DNA of 64,000 nucleotides from Phalacrocorax aristotelis (GCF_949628215.1 NC_134284.1:4059850-4123849), one strand, 5' to 3'; positions 39,610-54,060 are shown, counted from the first letter of the stretch. Numbers and translations: made by a program. Notes: generated by a model not told the origin, from the sequence alone.

Positions 39610-39889
39610 AAAGGTGCCCTTTCTGTTTGCAGCATGTCAGAAGGGAAGCTAGCTGACTGCAACAATAATAAGGCAAACTTTTTTCTTTAATAACCAAATT
39701 TCTTAGTACGTGGCTTCAGACGTAGGACGTTACAGTAGGCCCTGTGCTTTCTGAAGGGGCAAGGAGCATCAGGAGCTTTCCAAGACTGCAGAGGATGTTG
39801 TGTATTTACTCTTTTTGATGGGCCAAGGTACTCTGCAAAGGTCCTTTACAGCTCAAATCTGAGCGTTTTAATTTTAAGCTGGGCTCTCT

Positions 39890-40290
39890 CAAACCGAACC
39901 AATAACGTATTTCACTATCTGTTTGATGCCGGTGTTCCCGCTCTGGTTTGAGTTGTCTATCAGTCTAGATGAAGTATCGCCGCACAGAATGAGGTAGAAG
40001 GACAATTAAAATAACCAACACACCCCTGATTTTTCGAGTCTCAGTTCCTTGCTGACAGGTGGAGTACACGTCTGATTTCAATCTTAATTGGAAAATACAA
40101 AGCCCGCAGCTTTTCAGAACATTGCCACGTTCTAGGAGTGTCAAAAATTCCTCCTGACGCTCTCCGCAAACGCAAAATCAAGGAACAAGAATTAAAACTT
40201 GTACATATGTACACATACATCCACAAATGTCTGATCAATCGTAATGCCTTGCGTTTCGTTTAGATTGTGTAATTCTGATGCCAAAAAGTT
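39890..40290. promoter_or_regulatory. Candidate conserved intronic element
   Basis: Unique block with CAATAACGTATTTCACTATC, GGACAATTAAAATAACC, CTTGCTGACAGGTGG (MEIS half site plus E-box), CAATCTTAATTGG, GTGTCAAAAATTCC and GATCAATCGTAATGCC. No repeat, many TF-type cores. Inference only. Confidence 0.35.
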
Positions 40291-40902
40291 ATCGTATTAA
40301 ATATGCATCTGTAAGAATATAAACCTCAGTAATATCAGGAGTAGCCTTTTTTAGAAAAACGTACGTATCATGTCAAATTAGAGTTTTTAATGGCTCATTT
40401 ACTCACTGAAAGTTTCTCTACATAGTAGGTTTATTATTACTGCACTCCACAACAGCCTCTAAGATAGCATCCCAAACTTTATACATACGAAACATAGAGA
40501 CAGATGGACACAGATGCACGCACAGAAATGCATGTGCATGTGTGTGTACAGGTTTCTATGTCCGGCAGAGAATATCATCTTTTGATATATGGTAATACCT
40601 ATGTACAGGCTTTTGTGGTATCAATCACGTCAGTCATTCCACTGTGTTTACAGGTGTTACTTGTAAGAACAAGGCAATCAGAATTTGGCTTGTATTTGGG
40701 GAGAAAATGCCATCTGTATCAGTAGTTCGGTTCAGTTTTTTGTCTGCAAAATTAATTTGCCAGAGCAACCTCCAGACCCTTGAGTCCAACCATCGTCACA
40801 AAGAACAAGCCCCATAGCCGGTGTAGTTTCTTTTACAAAAGTAAGTTGTGCTTTATTTGTTCCTGCAAGATCAATGGTTTTGTCCATTTCATCTGATAAA
40901 AT

Positions 40903-41105
40903 GTCAGGGCCTGATCCTGTCACAATTGCATAGTTAAAACTTCAGTTAATGTCTGTGAGCCAAATCCCGCTCAGCTTACTCACATGGGTATCAGCTGGCC
41001 TGATTGATTTTACTTCCCAGTTATAAATAAGAAGCAAATTCCTTATGGTTAATTGAGTCTTTAATATCACCATAAAAAGCAGTGTGAGATCAGAATCAGC
41101 CCTAG
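40903..41105. repeat. Old interspersed repeat fragment (GGGCCTGATCCTG type)
   Basis: AGGGCCTGATCCTGTCACAA, then CCAAATCCCGCTCAGCTTAC followed by TCACATGGGTA, and on the right GTGAGATCAGAATCAGCCCT. The outer parts are again inverted copies of each other. It contains TGATTGAT at 41001, which I therefore do not treat as a regulatory site. Confidence 0.5.
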
Positions 41106-42779
41106 TGGGACTACATACGCTCACAAAAAATTAGCCAGACTTTGCCCAGTGGAAATACTGGGCATACAAAGTATGAATTGCAATTTAACAGAAGGTTATC
41201 CTATATCAAATTTCTCTGTTACAACATCTCTGTTCAAGAAATCCTGTAGCAGTTAAAAACTCTTACAGTTTCCACCAGATTTGCAGCATCGACAAAAGAG
41301 TAACGCATCAGATTTGCTTTGTATACCAGGAGACTCTTGTCCTTTCTGTTGCTCTTTTCTAGATTTAGCAAAATTCAATGGTGGTGCTAAATCAATTTTT
41401 TTTTTTTTTAACTTTCAAGGGAAAAAACACTGGCAAAATTGTGTTTTCTAGGGAAGGCTGTGTGTGTAAATGAGAAACAGTGGATAGCAGCGGAGTGATC
41501 TCCTGTGGCCCTGCTAGTACAAGCTTTCCCCATATTGTCTCCTGCTTTTATATTAATTACAACTTGCATTATCAGCTGCGAGTCTGTAGCCCAGCAAATA
41601 GAAAATACTGCCCCTGGAGACCTAGCTTCTTGTATCTATTTTCCATCTCCTTCTATTGTGCTCTACTCAGTATTCACTGCTTTTCTCCTGGTAACACTGC
41701 TCTTTAACACAATTAGGTAAGAGCAAGAGGAGCACCATATTTGACTCCCAATTATTAAAACTACTGGGAATAGATACACGTGTGCTGTTTACCTTCTATG
41801 GTATCTCGGATTAGTTTAGGTCATATGCGTGTGAAAATTTTGTAGTATGCACACATACACAAAACAGGCAATTGCATTTTGGCAGACATCATCCACACTC
41901 TTCAATGCATTTCTGCAAAGTATATTGCTAAACTTGCAAGAAGCTGTAAGAAGCCATGCTAAAAGTGTGTGTAATTTATCTAAAGATACCTGGTTTTCTG
42001 TTCTATATTTTTTTTTTTACAGTGTGATAGCTTAATACACATTTCATTCAAATTAACAGAAAAATTGCAATTAACGTTAGTGGGCTTTAGATCAGGATCT
42101 CGCTAGATACCTGAACTATACTGATAAAGTATTTCCAGCAAATGACACTTTAGACGTGTCATTTAGTCCAGATTTTTTTTTGTGAAGTTATACATAAAAT
42201 AACTACCTGTGATTAGGCACTTAGCCAAGAAGTTTTTCTTGAGGGTTGCAAAGTTGGAAACAGTCTAGGGGAGAAAAAGAGAAGTTAACTAACACGTACA
42301 ATGATCTTAGTCCAAAGCAAAAGAATGCTGCCTTTTTATGAGGCTGTAAACTCCACCCCTAGAGTTATTTGTCATTTTTTTATAATATTAAAGCCTAGCT
42401 ATTTCCCTCCCTTTCAAATTCCTCCAACATTCTGCTGCCGCATCTTGTAAATATCCCACCTTATTATTTCTGCCCTTCAACAAAATTCTGCCAAATTACT
42501 TCATCAAGAAAACTATGTCAGAAGAAATACATTGAATTCCCAATCAATACAGTCTGTCTTTCTAAAACGGGATCTACAAACTGAGGTCAAGAACAACTCA
42601 GCCTGGTGGAGACAGCAAGTGTTTTCAGCTGTGGGAAGTCTTATTCAGTGATCCCTTCCAAACTGTTACGGTTTTGAAACAGAGAGGCCAGTCTAGCTTT
42701 TGAAATACTGTATGATAGGTTTTGGAAGACATTTGCCTTAAAACATAGCTGAGGTGTTACCAGTTAATTATTGTAATTT

Positions 42780-43100
42780 TCATATGTGTGATAAGGAGCT
42801 CCAACAGCAGCCGGCTTAAGAGAGCCTGCAGTGCATAGAATTAGCATAACTCACTGTGTTCCCTGAAAAGTTTAGCCTAGGTGAACACGTTGCAATTATT
42901 ACATTTCTAAAAGAAGGTTCCAGCCTGGTGTTGTTGGAGGGCTAAACTCATGCTATTCTATTGTTTCTTTCCTTTTTCATGTATTTCTTCTAGCTCTTTA
43001 TCTGATTACCATCCGGCAAACAGCTGACGCTAAGAGGCTGCAGAGGGCTGAAGAGCTCCTGTCTGCTGTTTGCCTTCAGCTTGAAGCTATTTGAGTGGCT
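42780..43100. promoter_or_regulatory. Candidate conserved intronic element
   Basis: Unique-looking block with TGCATAGAATTAGCATAACT, TTGCAATTATTACATTTC, GATTACCATCCGGCAAACAG and CAGCTGACGC. No repeats recognised. Low-confidence inference. Confidence 0.25.
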
Positions 43101-43887
43101 TCCTAACTCAGAGATAAAAAGAGAAGCTCATAGGCACAACTGTGTTTTAATCCAGGCTGTAAAGAAACTTGCTCAGTTTTTGCATTTTATTTCTCTCTGA
43201 ACTCCTTGCTAACCTTATTTTCAACTTTTTCGTTTTGGTTTTTTTTTTAATAACATCTGGGCTGCTTGAACTTTCAAGACTTCTCATCTTTCTTTTTGTG
43301 TTTCTTTCCACCTGACTCTAAAACGATGGTAAATTTTTGTTTGTTTTTCTAAATGAAGTTGGGGGGAGAGTTTGCAGCATTAATAGTGATTTCTGAGACC
43401 TAATTAACACACAAACCTTAATGAATATAAAATACTATTGTTTGGTGGGGGCTTTTTCCTGCTGTGGTTCTGTGTGAGGAAAAGTAGATCAGTCTTCCAG
43501 GTTTTGGAGCGGGTGGTGTTTTTGTGCCAGAAGCGCTGTCATGCTGTCTGTTGTGCTGATAGGTTAGGCAAATTTCAGATCCTAATTTTACTCGTATCTT
43601 CCTGCTGTGGAACCCCGTATGCGGGTACACGTGTGTGTCTGTGTAAGGTGAAGGGGATTTGGATCCTTCTTAACCTTTGGTCACCTAGGGCTTTACTGGG
43701 AACCTTTTGAAGTCGTGGGCTTTTCCCTTTGTCTCTACTGCGATCCGGGTCAGGCCCATTAGATTTATGTTGCTGGGTATTGTAGCAAGCCGTTATTTGG
43801 CAGTTCTGTTTTGCGTTGCTATAGAGCATGTGGTACTAATCAGTGCTTAGGAGATTACTTTGAGATGTTTCGATATGTATTTTGGGA

Positions 43888-44000
43888 CCTGATTCCAATC
43901 ACACTTACACTGGATTTTACAATGGGTAAATCAGTTGATTTTGTGGAACTCTGTCCTGCTACACGTTGGGGTAGATGAGGTCAGAATCAGTCCTGCTCAA
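43888..44000. repeat. Old interspersed repeat fragment with inverted ends
   Basis: GGGACCTGATTCCAATCACA, CTTACACTGGATTTTACAAT, centre GTTGATTTTGTGGAACTC, then GAGGTCAGAATCAGTCCTG. The left end and the reverse complement of the right end agree. Same family group as at 4951 and 39519. Confidence 0.55.
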
Positions 44001-45309
44001 AGAATTTATCCAAACTTGTCCCTTACTTCTTTTCAGAATCCCCTTGTGCTTTAATAGTCTGGTGTTATTTCACAATGCAGATTTAAAGCACAATCAAGCC
44101 TAAAAAGTAATAATTTTTTTTTGAGGGGGATTTTTTTGTTTTGTTTCGTTGTTGAATTATTATAATGCGCTTGATTTAAGTTGTCACATACAGGTGACAA
44201 GTAATGCAGGTCCAGACCCTAGTCTGATCTGTTTCATGTGTTCTTGCTCTCCTTTTCTGCCAGAGGAAATTCCATCTCTTGCCTGCCTTCATGTGGTGCT
44301 GATAAAGCTCTTCCTGTACAGTAGAATTCCTGTTTTCCTTTAAGCAACAGCAGGGTATTGGGAATGATCAGGAAAGGGGAGGAGGACAGGAGGAGAATAC
44401 ACTCAACAAAGTAGCACTAAACTGTAGCATTAAGTTTCCCTCACTTACCCTTTTATATAGCAGCTCCTGGCTCCGGGAGAGCCAATGCTCAACAAATTAG
44501 AAAGCTCGCATGAATTATGTGACTAAAGTACAGTAGTTGAGGTCTTACTTAGCCAAGTTTTGCAAACTCTGTATGTCCGTCCTCTGTGTTCCCTTTTGCT
44601 GCGTTTTATGTGTAGTAATGTAGAAAGAATTACATAAAAATCACTATACATGTTATTTTATGTAATCACCTGGTGGTTATTCTTGACAACACTCGTAAGC
44701 GAACTGTTAGAGTGATGCATCTAGAAAGTCTTTTGAAATGTGTCATATCAAGGTGGTGGAGGGGGGTGAGGAAGCATCTTTCCTGGTATATAACATCTTT
44801 CAGAGAAACCTTGCCTTTTCCCTCACAATTTCGCATTTGCTTGAAGTTTTTCCAGCATTCAAATGGGTGACAGAGAGGGTAGGGTGTGAGGACACGTTCC
44901 TCTCCCATGCATGTTCTCCTGTACTTCTTGAAACAGTTTCTCTCCTCTTCTTCTCCCCTCCCATCTCTAGTCAGTCTGGAAAAACAAAGTGTACAGAGAT
45001 AGTTTGCGTACCAACTATCCTGACCCTAATGTGAACACCTAGTATCCAAAATCGTGCAGGTTGATGCTCTCCCCCCTGCACAGCTCATTAAGAAATTTAA
45101 ATATTTTTTCCTCCCCTGAAATGTTCTTCTGCAGTACTATTCAAGCAGTTAAATCCAGACAACTCTTTGGAAAGTTTAAAAAGAGAAAAAAAAAAATATC
45201 TGTCCTTTATTTTATGAAGTAAATCTTTGTACCTCCTCTGCTTGTCTTTGCCGAAGAATTATTACACTGTGCAAACAGTACCGGTGTTTGGCACATTTCA
45301 CAAATGCTA

Positions 45310-45575
<266 letters not shown>

Positions 45576-46568
45576 TAAAATAACTCCAGCTTTTTTTATT
45601 ATATCAGTACATCTGCCTTAGAGTAAACATGGAGTGGCAGACTTGCAGTATAATCAGCTGTAACTTAGGGAGACAGTATTTCCTTTTCCTAACCTACTTG
45701 GCTGCATTTTATTATTATTTCAAAGTGAAATATCTAATCTTCAAACAAGCTTTGTAATAACAATTGATTAGTTCTGCCAATTCCTTTACAAATTTGGTTA
45801 TCTACAGTTTATTTTTGTGTGGTGTAAGTAAATATAATGACAGACATACTCTCCAGCTGTGATGCAGTTGTTTGAGCTGGGTTGTAGATGGAGAATTTAA
45901 CCTGTAGTTTTAGCTGGGGAAGAGACTCCTATACGTAGTTATGAAGCTGCGAAATTATATAAAGTAGAAGCAAAACCCAGACTGGACAGAAACATGTGTC
46001 TTGCAGTGTTTGCTTGTGCAGACTTGTTTCCGCTTCTGAAAATTTGGATTCAGAATGGTAAATAGAGAGAGGTACCTGAACCACAAAACCGCTGCTGGAT
46101 CTATAGTCAAGCCTTCTCAAGGGTTCAGGAGGTTTGATTATTATTTCAGGGGTTATTGTTTTATTTCCTACTGCATTGCACCTTGTGTGTGGTCATCTGC
46201 ATCCATGCCGAGTGAGTGTCAAAGGCTGTCATTTTGATATAATAGTGTTTTACACTTACTCATTAGAAGTGTAAGTGACTCCAGAAGGTATAAGAGTCAA
46301 GCCTCCAGTGCTACAAGCTGGGCAAAGATTGTCTACTGCCACTCTTGGATCTTGACTCAGAATACTTTTTTTTTTTTTTTTTTAAAAGACCAAAATTTGT
46401 GGTGAGCTCTGTTCTTGTTTTTCTTTGTAAACATGGTAAGCCTCAGATAGTGAGTGAGACACTACCTTTATGAAGTCTTACGATATGCTCCCTCCATCTT
46501 GTGTGTCTGCACCATTTTGCCACTGGGTTTCTCACGCACGGGGGTTACACGTAGCCAACAGAGCCAAC

Positions 46569-46582
46569 TGACAGGTCTGTCA
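46569..46582. promoter_or_regulatory. MEIS/TGIF-type inverted pair
   Basis: TGACAG, GT, CTGTCA: two MEIS/TGIF half sites in perfect inverted order with a 2-bp spacer, inside intron 7 of a MEIS gene. Candidate dimer site. Confidence 0.45.
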
Positions 46583-49500
46583 TCCAACGAGCCATGCAGG
46601 ATCCCAGAACTGGAGAAGGGAGGAGCCTTCAGGGCTGGAGCTGCTGTGACTAGCCTCGCACTGGGGGCTGCTTCCCGCCATGATATTTGCCACGCTCAGG
46701 CAGAGGAGCAGAGATGTGATTTCACGTCTCTCACGTGGCCCACTGTTTGGCACAGAGCCGGATCCCCTCATCTGTCTCACGATCTGGTGTTGTACCCTTT
46801 GCAATTCTAGGAACTTGCAAAGTTTGTTTCTGGTAGAGTGGTTTGGGTTTGTCTCCTATTTGTATGACTTGTTTATACATTTGTAATCTTATTGCTGATA
46901 GAAAGCAGCCATGGCACAGGGTGTGATCCAACTCCAACATGAGTCACACAGGGGTTTTTTTCCTATGTGGTTGGATCAGAGCTATATGAGGCCCAGTGTG
47001 AACTATTACAGCTTCAGCAGCTAATGAAAGGGAGACCTTGACTGCAAGCAGCAAATTGGTGTTACGTCTATTAGCTGGCCATAGACTTTACTGCTGATCA
47101 AATCTTTACATTGTATATTGTGGCTAAGATGCTCGGTGTAGCAGATGATAATTTGCATACTTAAAAACAATTCCTCTGAGTCACCTGCCACAGCGTGTTC
47201 ATTCCACCCCTAGGTAAGAAATTTCCTCACATCTGTATCTCCATTCTGCCCCAGCAACCCCTTAGAAATTAGAAGTTTCTTCATCAAGCTATGCTTGATG
47301 TAAAGAAATCCCTTGTATCGACATGCAGACATCTTGCATTTCACTAGTCTCTGATCCCTTCTTAAGTAATTCGGGGTGCTCGAGAAATATTGCTAAGCAT
47401 AAGAAAGTAGTTGATGGTAAGTGCACCAACCGCCCATTGGAGACCGAGGTTTCTGGCAATATATATGATTTAAACAAACCTGTTACACTCATTTCTGCAG
47501 AAGGGGAACAAGTGCCGAAGGGCCAAACCAGTCACTAGTGCTGCCCAGTCTAGCACGGTAAAACATCGCTAGTGTGCTTCTCTTTGTGCTCAGCTGGGCC
47601 TTTTAAAGGGAAGCAGTCGTCCAGTGGCAAATCAGCATTCCACTCAGCTGCTGGCAGCTGAAAGATGTATGATCCTACAGCACCGGCAAAATTCCCATTG
47701 GAGACAGCTTTGGATTGCTCTCCCCCTCTCAACCCTGGGAAAGACTAAAGAGAGAGAGGCCTGTATTGAATTTTCCTTATGCTTCTTTGAGGGGGGCGGC
47801 GTTTACTTTATAACTCGTGAACTGGCAGTGAGTCTGTCCCGGGCACTAATGCCAGGATGGGTAGATGCCCTCTTGAGGCATCTTGATTTTTTGGGAACGG
47901 GAGCTCATTAGAGAGCTTTGGGTTATGTCAGTAACTTATGGTCTCCTCTATTGATGCCTGGTGGCAGCAGAGATTGATTCAAACTAGAGTCAGTCCTCTG
48001 GCTCTTGGGAGCACTCTTTCCAGGGGTCTCTGCTTTTGCCTTAAGTCTATGATGTGCAGCTTGTGGTTTTTTTTTTTTTTTTTTTTTGGGGGGGGGGGGG
48101 GGAGGGTGTTGGGGGGATGGAAAGGAGTTGGGTGAGTGATGACATTTTTCTTTTTGCAGACTTTCTCTGCATGAGGTAAATCCACTTATTACACCGAAGA
48201 ATCCATCCATAATTTTTAAAGCTGGAACCAAACGAAAAGGGTGTGAGCATTTTGTCTGTTTATGGAGGACGGTCTCTCCATGACAGTGCCTGACTGTTCT
48301 TTGGCATCAAAAGGGTTAATCTGGTCAATGTTTGGTATTACTAGAAACAAGCTGGCATTGAAAGAGTTAAGGAAAGAGCCTTCAGGCAGTAAATGTTGAA
48401 AGATTATCCTAACTTTATTAGTGGTGGGTGTCTATGTTGTTCTTAACATGTCACCTCACTTGTTCAACAGAAAACTAAGATATACAACATATTGATCATC
48501 TCACAAACCAAAGTACTAGTGACCTGTAATCTGCCAAGCATTTGTTGACTTTATCCCAGTTCAGATCCACAAATGCAGATCAATGCCATGTGATACTATT
48601 TTAGAGATTAATAATTATGTAGTTGATATGATCAACTTTCCCCCTGCCGTGGAGAAAGGCAGACTTAAATATATCCAATAATAAAAATAAAACGCTCTAA
48701 ACATCTTACAAAGGAGAAAAAGAAGAAGCTGATTTAATGGTCTAATGAGGCCATCTTCCAGAGACTTGTTTTGTGTAGGGCTTGCTTTGACCTTTCGCTT
48801 TGCTCAGGAGCCCAACGCTTCATTTTTCACATTCTTGCAATTACGTTAACGCTTCAAGCATTTCTGACTCCAAGTCAGCTAGCAACACCAGGCATAACTC
48901 AACACTGTGAGTTTTTCTCCTCTCTGTAGATTCATTAACAGGTCACCGGGGTCCCAACTGAAATTTAAAACTGACTGGTTCTGTTGGGTTAGCTGAGTTA
49001 TAGCAAGGGACATGGCAGGAAAGGGGCTGAGAGAAGGGGAGGGGAGAGAGAAGACCCTGGGGTTCTTGCCAGGGAATATATGTGTAAAAACCTTAAGTGA
49101 AAGATTAAAAGGTGTGTGTAGCTTTATCACCCATCCTTTTCTTTGGAGGGGAAAAAACACATCTGAAAGTCTTCTGGGGTATTGTGTTTTCCTTATTCTT
49201 TGTGAAACAATGTGAAAACAGCCACTGCCTTTACATACTAGGCTAAATGGCTTCTAGAATTCAGCATCAGTTTGTACCACAGTGATGGATATGACGCTCC
49301 CAGACTTTAATTCCTATTTAATCTCTTTATGGGATATTTCAAATAATGAATATGGCAGATTATGCATGAAAAGTGGGAAATAAATCTTTTTAAGATTTAA
49401 AAACATGTGGTCTACAGGAAAGCACCAGGGAATAGTTTCGGTTTCATATTTTATGACACCAGGATTGTATACCTGATTTGTCATATTCTTAGTTCAGTCG

Positions 49501-52500
49501 CTCAACGGGCCTGATCCAGCTAAGTCAGCTGGAGGCTGTGTTTCTTCAGGACGTTTCAGGAAGTTCAGCATCTTTTTAAGATTAGGCCTGCGGTGATAGA
49601 CTTGACCATAAGTGAGAAGCCACAGATAAGAAACTTCTAGGTTATACAGCAGTAAAAATATAAATGGGTGTCACATCCACTTTACCCACGTGAACAGTTC
49701 ATTGGCGTGTGGTTTTTGGTTTGGTTTTTTTTTTTGATGGGTTTTTTTGATGGAACTACTTGTGCTGAGTGAAGATGATCTGCCCCTTTATTTATGATAC
49801 CTGAGGCTACTCTCTAGGGCAATATCTTAAAGTAGTTTTGAAGCACTTTTGTGACAGATAGATGTCTGTGCCACAAATTTGTCCACAATAGCTTTCTGTG
49901 GCAAAGACTTACCATCTGGTTCGGGACAAAGTCAAATATTAGCTGAGATTACATGTTCATCCCAGGTTACATCTCTGGATTGATGCATGCTGAAAAATTA
50001 GGTAGTATATTTCTTATTTATTATATACCATCTTGTAATAAGGATGGTATACACATCAAATTTGTTTATAAAACTGGCTGGTAATGCCCAAAGACCTGTG
50101 CTAGTATCAAAACCCTACTGAAACTACGTAAAGCTTTGAACCAAACTCCAGCAGTGAGAAAAAAGAGAGGGATAGGTTGTGGATAATAATTAAAAAATAA
50201 CACATTCATGCAAAGTCTTTGGAAGTTTCATATCCAAAAGGTAATGCTAGAACTTTTTTTTCCTAGTTCTGTATGTATAGGTAAGCCTGCTGAGGGGAGC
50301 ATGCATTTTCATTGTAAGAATTCAGAACTTATTTTGATTCCTTTGGTTTTTCACCTGTAAAGATATAGGGTATGGTTTTATTGGGAGAGAGCTGTCTTTT
50401 ATAAGAAAGGAAATTCCTAATAGAAAGGCTCCCACATCCAGGCTGTGAAGAACCAAACTTGCTAATAAATAATGCTTCACTGGAGAGGCATTATTTCAGA
50501 AGGCACAGTTCTCATAAAGGTGAACTGTATGAAATATGAAAAACTCTTAAAGAACAATGACTGTTTTCAGCTGAGGAAGATACAGGAAGAGAGTAGCCCT
50601 TATTAATTCATCTTTTCCTTTCAAGTTTGAGGGGCCCGTCCTTGTGTTGATATGTATGAGTAATTCCCATTAATGGTGATGGGAGTTACGCATGTGCACT
50701 GACAGAAGAATAGACCCCTTAGTGTTCAAAGCACATGAAATTTACATTTTTTCCATTGCTGTAATTGAGATGTTGACAAATTGGAGAATATTGATGAGCC
50801 TTTGTTTTAAGTATTTCTTGCCAAGTTTGCTTTATTTTTTCATGGTTTGAACAATGGTGTGGGTTCAGCAGCAATGAATAATAAGGATAGAGTAAAGATA
50901 ACTTTGTATTTCAATATTTTGATGTGCCAATATGAAATAAATTGTCTTAGGCAAATGGAATATGCTGTTTTAATCATTAGCTATGCATGAAAGAAAAATT
51001 GATGTTGACATCTTTGCTGTAAAATCGTTGTAATGGGGCCTTCCTTACAATTCATTTTTGTAAAATTCATTTTGTACATTTTGCAGCAATTGAACAATCC
51101 CTGCACTGTGAATAGGCAGAATTCCCAGAAATACTGAGACAGTTGGCCCAGTAACTGCTGAGCTCACACTGCACACCACATGCACATTAACCATAATGAT
51201 GCCAGAACCAGCTTAGCTAAATATAGTCACATTTCAGTATCCTCCCATCCTTTCTTTTCTTTCCGCTACTGCATGAACAAATACATCTTTCTGCAGGTTT
51301 TTGTATGATTGCTGGAGTCAGTGAATGTTTATGTCCCTACCCACTATTCAATAAGTAGCATTAAAATTTCATAGTGAATCTTTGCTTCACTGTAGAGTTT
51401 TCTAATAATCAGGCTGGTGGCAACTGCAGATTCCTCACCTTTTATTAAATGAAAGCTTAGGATGGCGGGGGGGGGGGGGGGGGTTTAAAATATTATACTT
51501 GTATTTAAGATTCTCATCTCACTTTTAATCCACATAGGCTTTCATATTTAGATGTAGATAAAAATATATATATGCATTAGAACACATTTATTTCCATATT
51601 TTAAGTAAGTATGTTGTGCTGGGGTTTCAAATGCAGCCTAGGAAAACTCTGTCAATGGAGTGTTTTCATAGTAGCAGTAATCTCTTTAAAATAACCCTAA
51701 ATACAATATGACAGATGCCATCTGGAATAATCTTTTGCTAGTTGCTTTCAACTTCTATTTTTCCTACAGCTAAGTTCATCTAAAACTGGTCACTTACTGT
51801 TATGGTAAACATAGTGAACCCTTTCCTCCCTCTTGTATGTGAATGTTCAGGGGAAAAAAACTGAACAATTTTACTTAAGAGGTTGCTGCTGTTGAGAGGT
51901 TTGCCTCTGACTCCATGTTTCTGGGTATTTTTAAATATATGTATGTGTATTTGTGCATATCTATATATTTATCTATTTGTATTTCAAATTGAAAAAATGT
52001 AGGATTCCCCCTTAGGCCATTCTTTCCATCTCAGATCGTACTCAGCCTAACCCAATTTGCCTCCAAATGTTAGATAACATCCCATTTACTAAATTATAAT
52101 TGTATGTTTGTTGCAATATTAATGGTTTCATAATGCAACACATTCAAACATACAGTAGCAAGTGCTTAAATGTCTTCCTGTGTTGTTACAGACTGACTAA
52201 TTTCTTCCTATATATGCCAACTTATTTGAAAGATCTAGTGTTGGAATCTCTGGATTTTTTTTTTTTAAAACTTAGTCGTATAAAGGGATGTCTCCTGATG
52301 CCTGTTAGAGTTTAATTTAGAGTAGTAATTAAACTTGAATACTGCCTCATAAACAAAAGATAAACAATAAACCAGCCACATTCCCTGCTGTTTCATAGCT
52401 TTCTTTCCCAGATGTTTTAGCTTGATAATTTTTACATAGTGAACTACCTAGCATGGAGTGCTATGGACAGAGGTCAAAGCCTGTTTCTTTGTAATGGGTT

Positions 52501-52699
52501 TTTAAAAACTTTTTGTTAATGAAATGCTACAGAATTTTCCTTTGTGTAGCTGATAAAATTGTCAGATACTGAAGGACACTCATTAATTGACTTTTTAATT
52601 CTCTCCCTCTTGTTTAACAAGACAGCACTAATTTAAAAAAAAAAAAAACCCACAAAAAAAAAAACAACCACAAACCCCACAAACAACCGAACAACGCAA

Positions 52700-53115
52700 A
52701 CTTTCTTTCAGCTGTTCATGACCAAGGAATGTCGCTGTTCCTTAATATTGGGGGTGTCTGGACAGGACATTAGAATCCTCTGTCATCCTTGAAAAATAGA
52801 AATGCCCTTGCAGGAGCTGCTCTCTGACGTTGATCCTAAGCAACTAAGGAGACGTTCACAGTGGAAGGCTTTTAATTTCTCAAACGGCTGGAGCTTGTGT
52901 GTCCATCTCTGGACGGCTCCTCTGTCAGCCATGATCTTTCTAATTGCCAGGTACTAGTAGGCCGTTCAGCTGCAGAAGCCATGTTATTTTCACTGGGTGG
53001 GGTAATTACTGAAAGCTGAGAATAGCTGCACTAAAGACACAGGGATACTTTCATGATCCCATTAGCATAAGAGAGGGTAAATTATTCATGCCAAGTGAGG
53101 ATTCTATGGGGAAAA
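52700..53115. promoter_or_regulatory. Candidate conserved intronic element
   Basis: Unique block with GCTGTTCATGACCAAGGAAT, CTGACGTTGATCC, CTGTCAGCCATGATC, TTCTAATTGCC, GGTAATTACTG, CCATTAGCATAAG and GTAAATTATTCATGCC (octamer- and homeodomain-like). Follows an A/C-only tract at 52636-52687. Inference from texture. Confidence 0.35.
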
Positions 53116-53799
53116 GTATAGTTAATGCACATAGTTTTTAAATGTATCCCTTTCTGCTCTGAGACTAAATTCTTGTTGGATTCAGTTCTCAGACATTTAC
53201 GGGAAAGCTCTAGTGGCATGTTAGACGCAGTTCATCTCTCTCTGTTTGCGGCGCTCTCAATAGAGACCATCTGGCAAAGATCCAAAAGGTGATTAAACAA
53301 AATGATCAGCTCTTGTTGCTGTGTTACATGTCCAATACTCTGGATTAAAAAACATGACCCACAACAGTCAGCTAACATAATTTTTTTTTTTTTTTTTTTC
53401 CTCTTTCCCCTTCCCCTGTAAGAATTCAGATGGTCCACAAATGTCTATGCCATCTTTGTGTCCTTATGGCCCATAATCATGAACAGGTTGTGCAAATGGC
53501 TCTTTCTGTAACACGGTCTGTTCCAGCAGCATAGAAACATTTCATATTAATTGGGTCAGTCTAATGTTCATAATGACATGGGGAAAAATTACCCAAATGT
53601 GTTCTTATAGTAAACACTTAAAATGTGCCTTTCTCCTATTAGAAAGTGAAATTTGACATCAGGCTCATGTGGCTGATTTATTTTTTAAGACGGAAGAAAA
53701 TCAAAGCATGACAATGTCATCTGCTGAAAATAGTTTAAAGCCCCTTCTAACCAAACAAAAAAGGGGGGGGGGGGTGGGGAGGGAATGAGCTGTGGTTTA

Positions 53800-54060
53800 A
53801 CACCACAGTCAGGGATGAATTTACAGCGCTACTCAGAAGAGTACTCCCTTATCATAAACAAGCTGATAATCACGCCGAATCTAACTCCCAATTAGCTCTT
53901 CTTCGCTCACAGAGATCAACGTGCATGTCCTCCTTAAGCCGTGATACGTTGCCATTGAATCAGACAGAACATTTGTATACCTTATGTCATATTCAGAATT
54001 TAAGGATTAATGCTATATATTTACCAGAAAACCCAGCTAATCAGCAAGGTAATTTTTCAA
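53800..54060. promoter_or_regulatory. Candidate conserved intronic element
   Basis: Unique block with GATGAATTTACAGCG, AGCTGATAATCACGCC, CCCAATTAGC, AAGCCGTGATACG and CAGCTAATCAGC; preceded by a G run at 53763. Low-confidence inference. Confidence 0.3.

Noticed and set aside
41001-41008. TGATTGAT in intron 6
   Set aside because: Lies within an old interspersed repeat; likely part of the repeat, not a selected site.
46454-46810. 118-codon open frame in intron 7
   Set aside because: No domain, no splice context, and conflicting open frames on the other strand.
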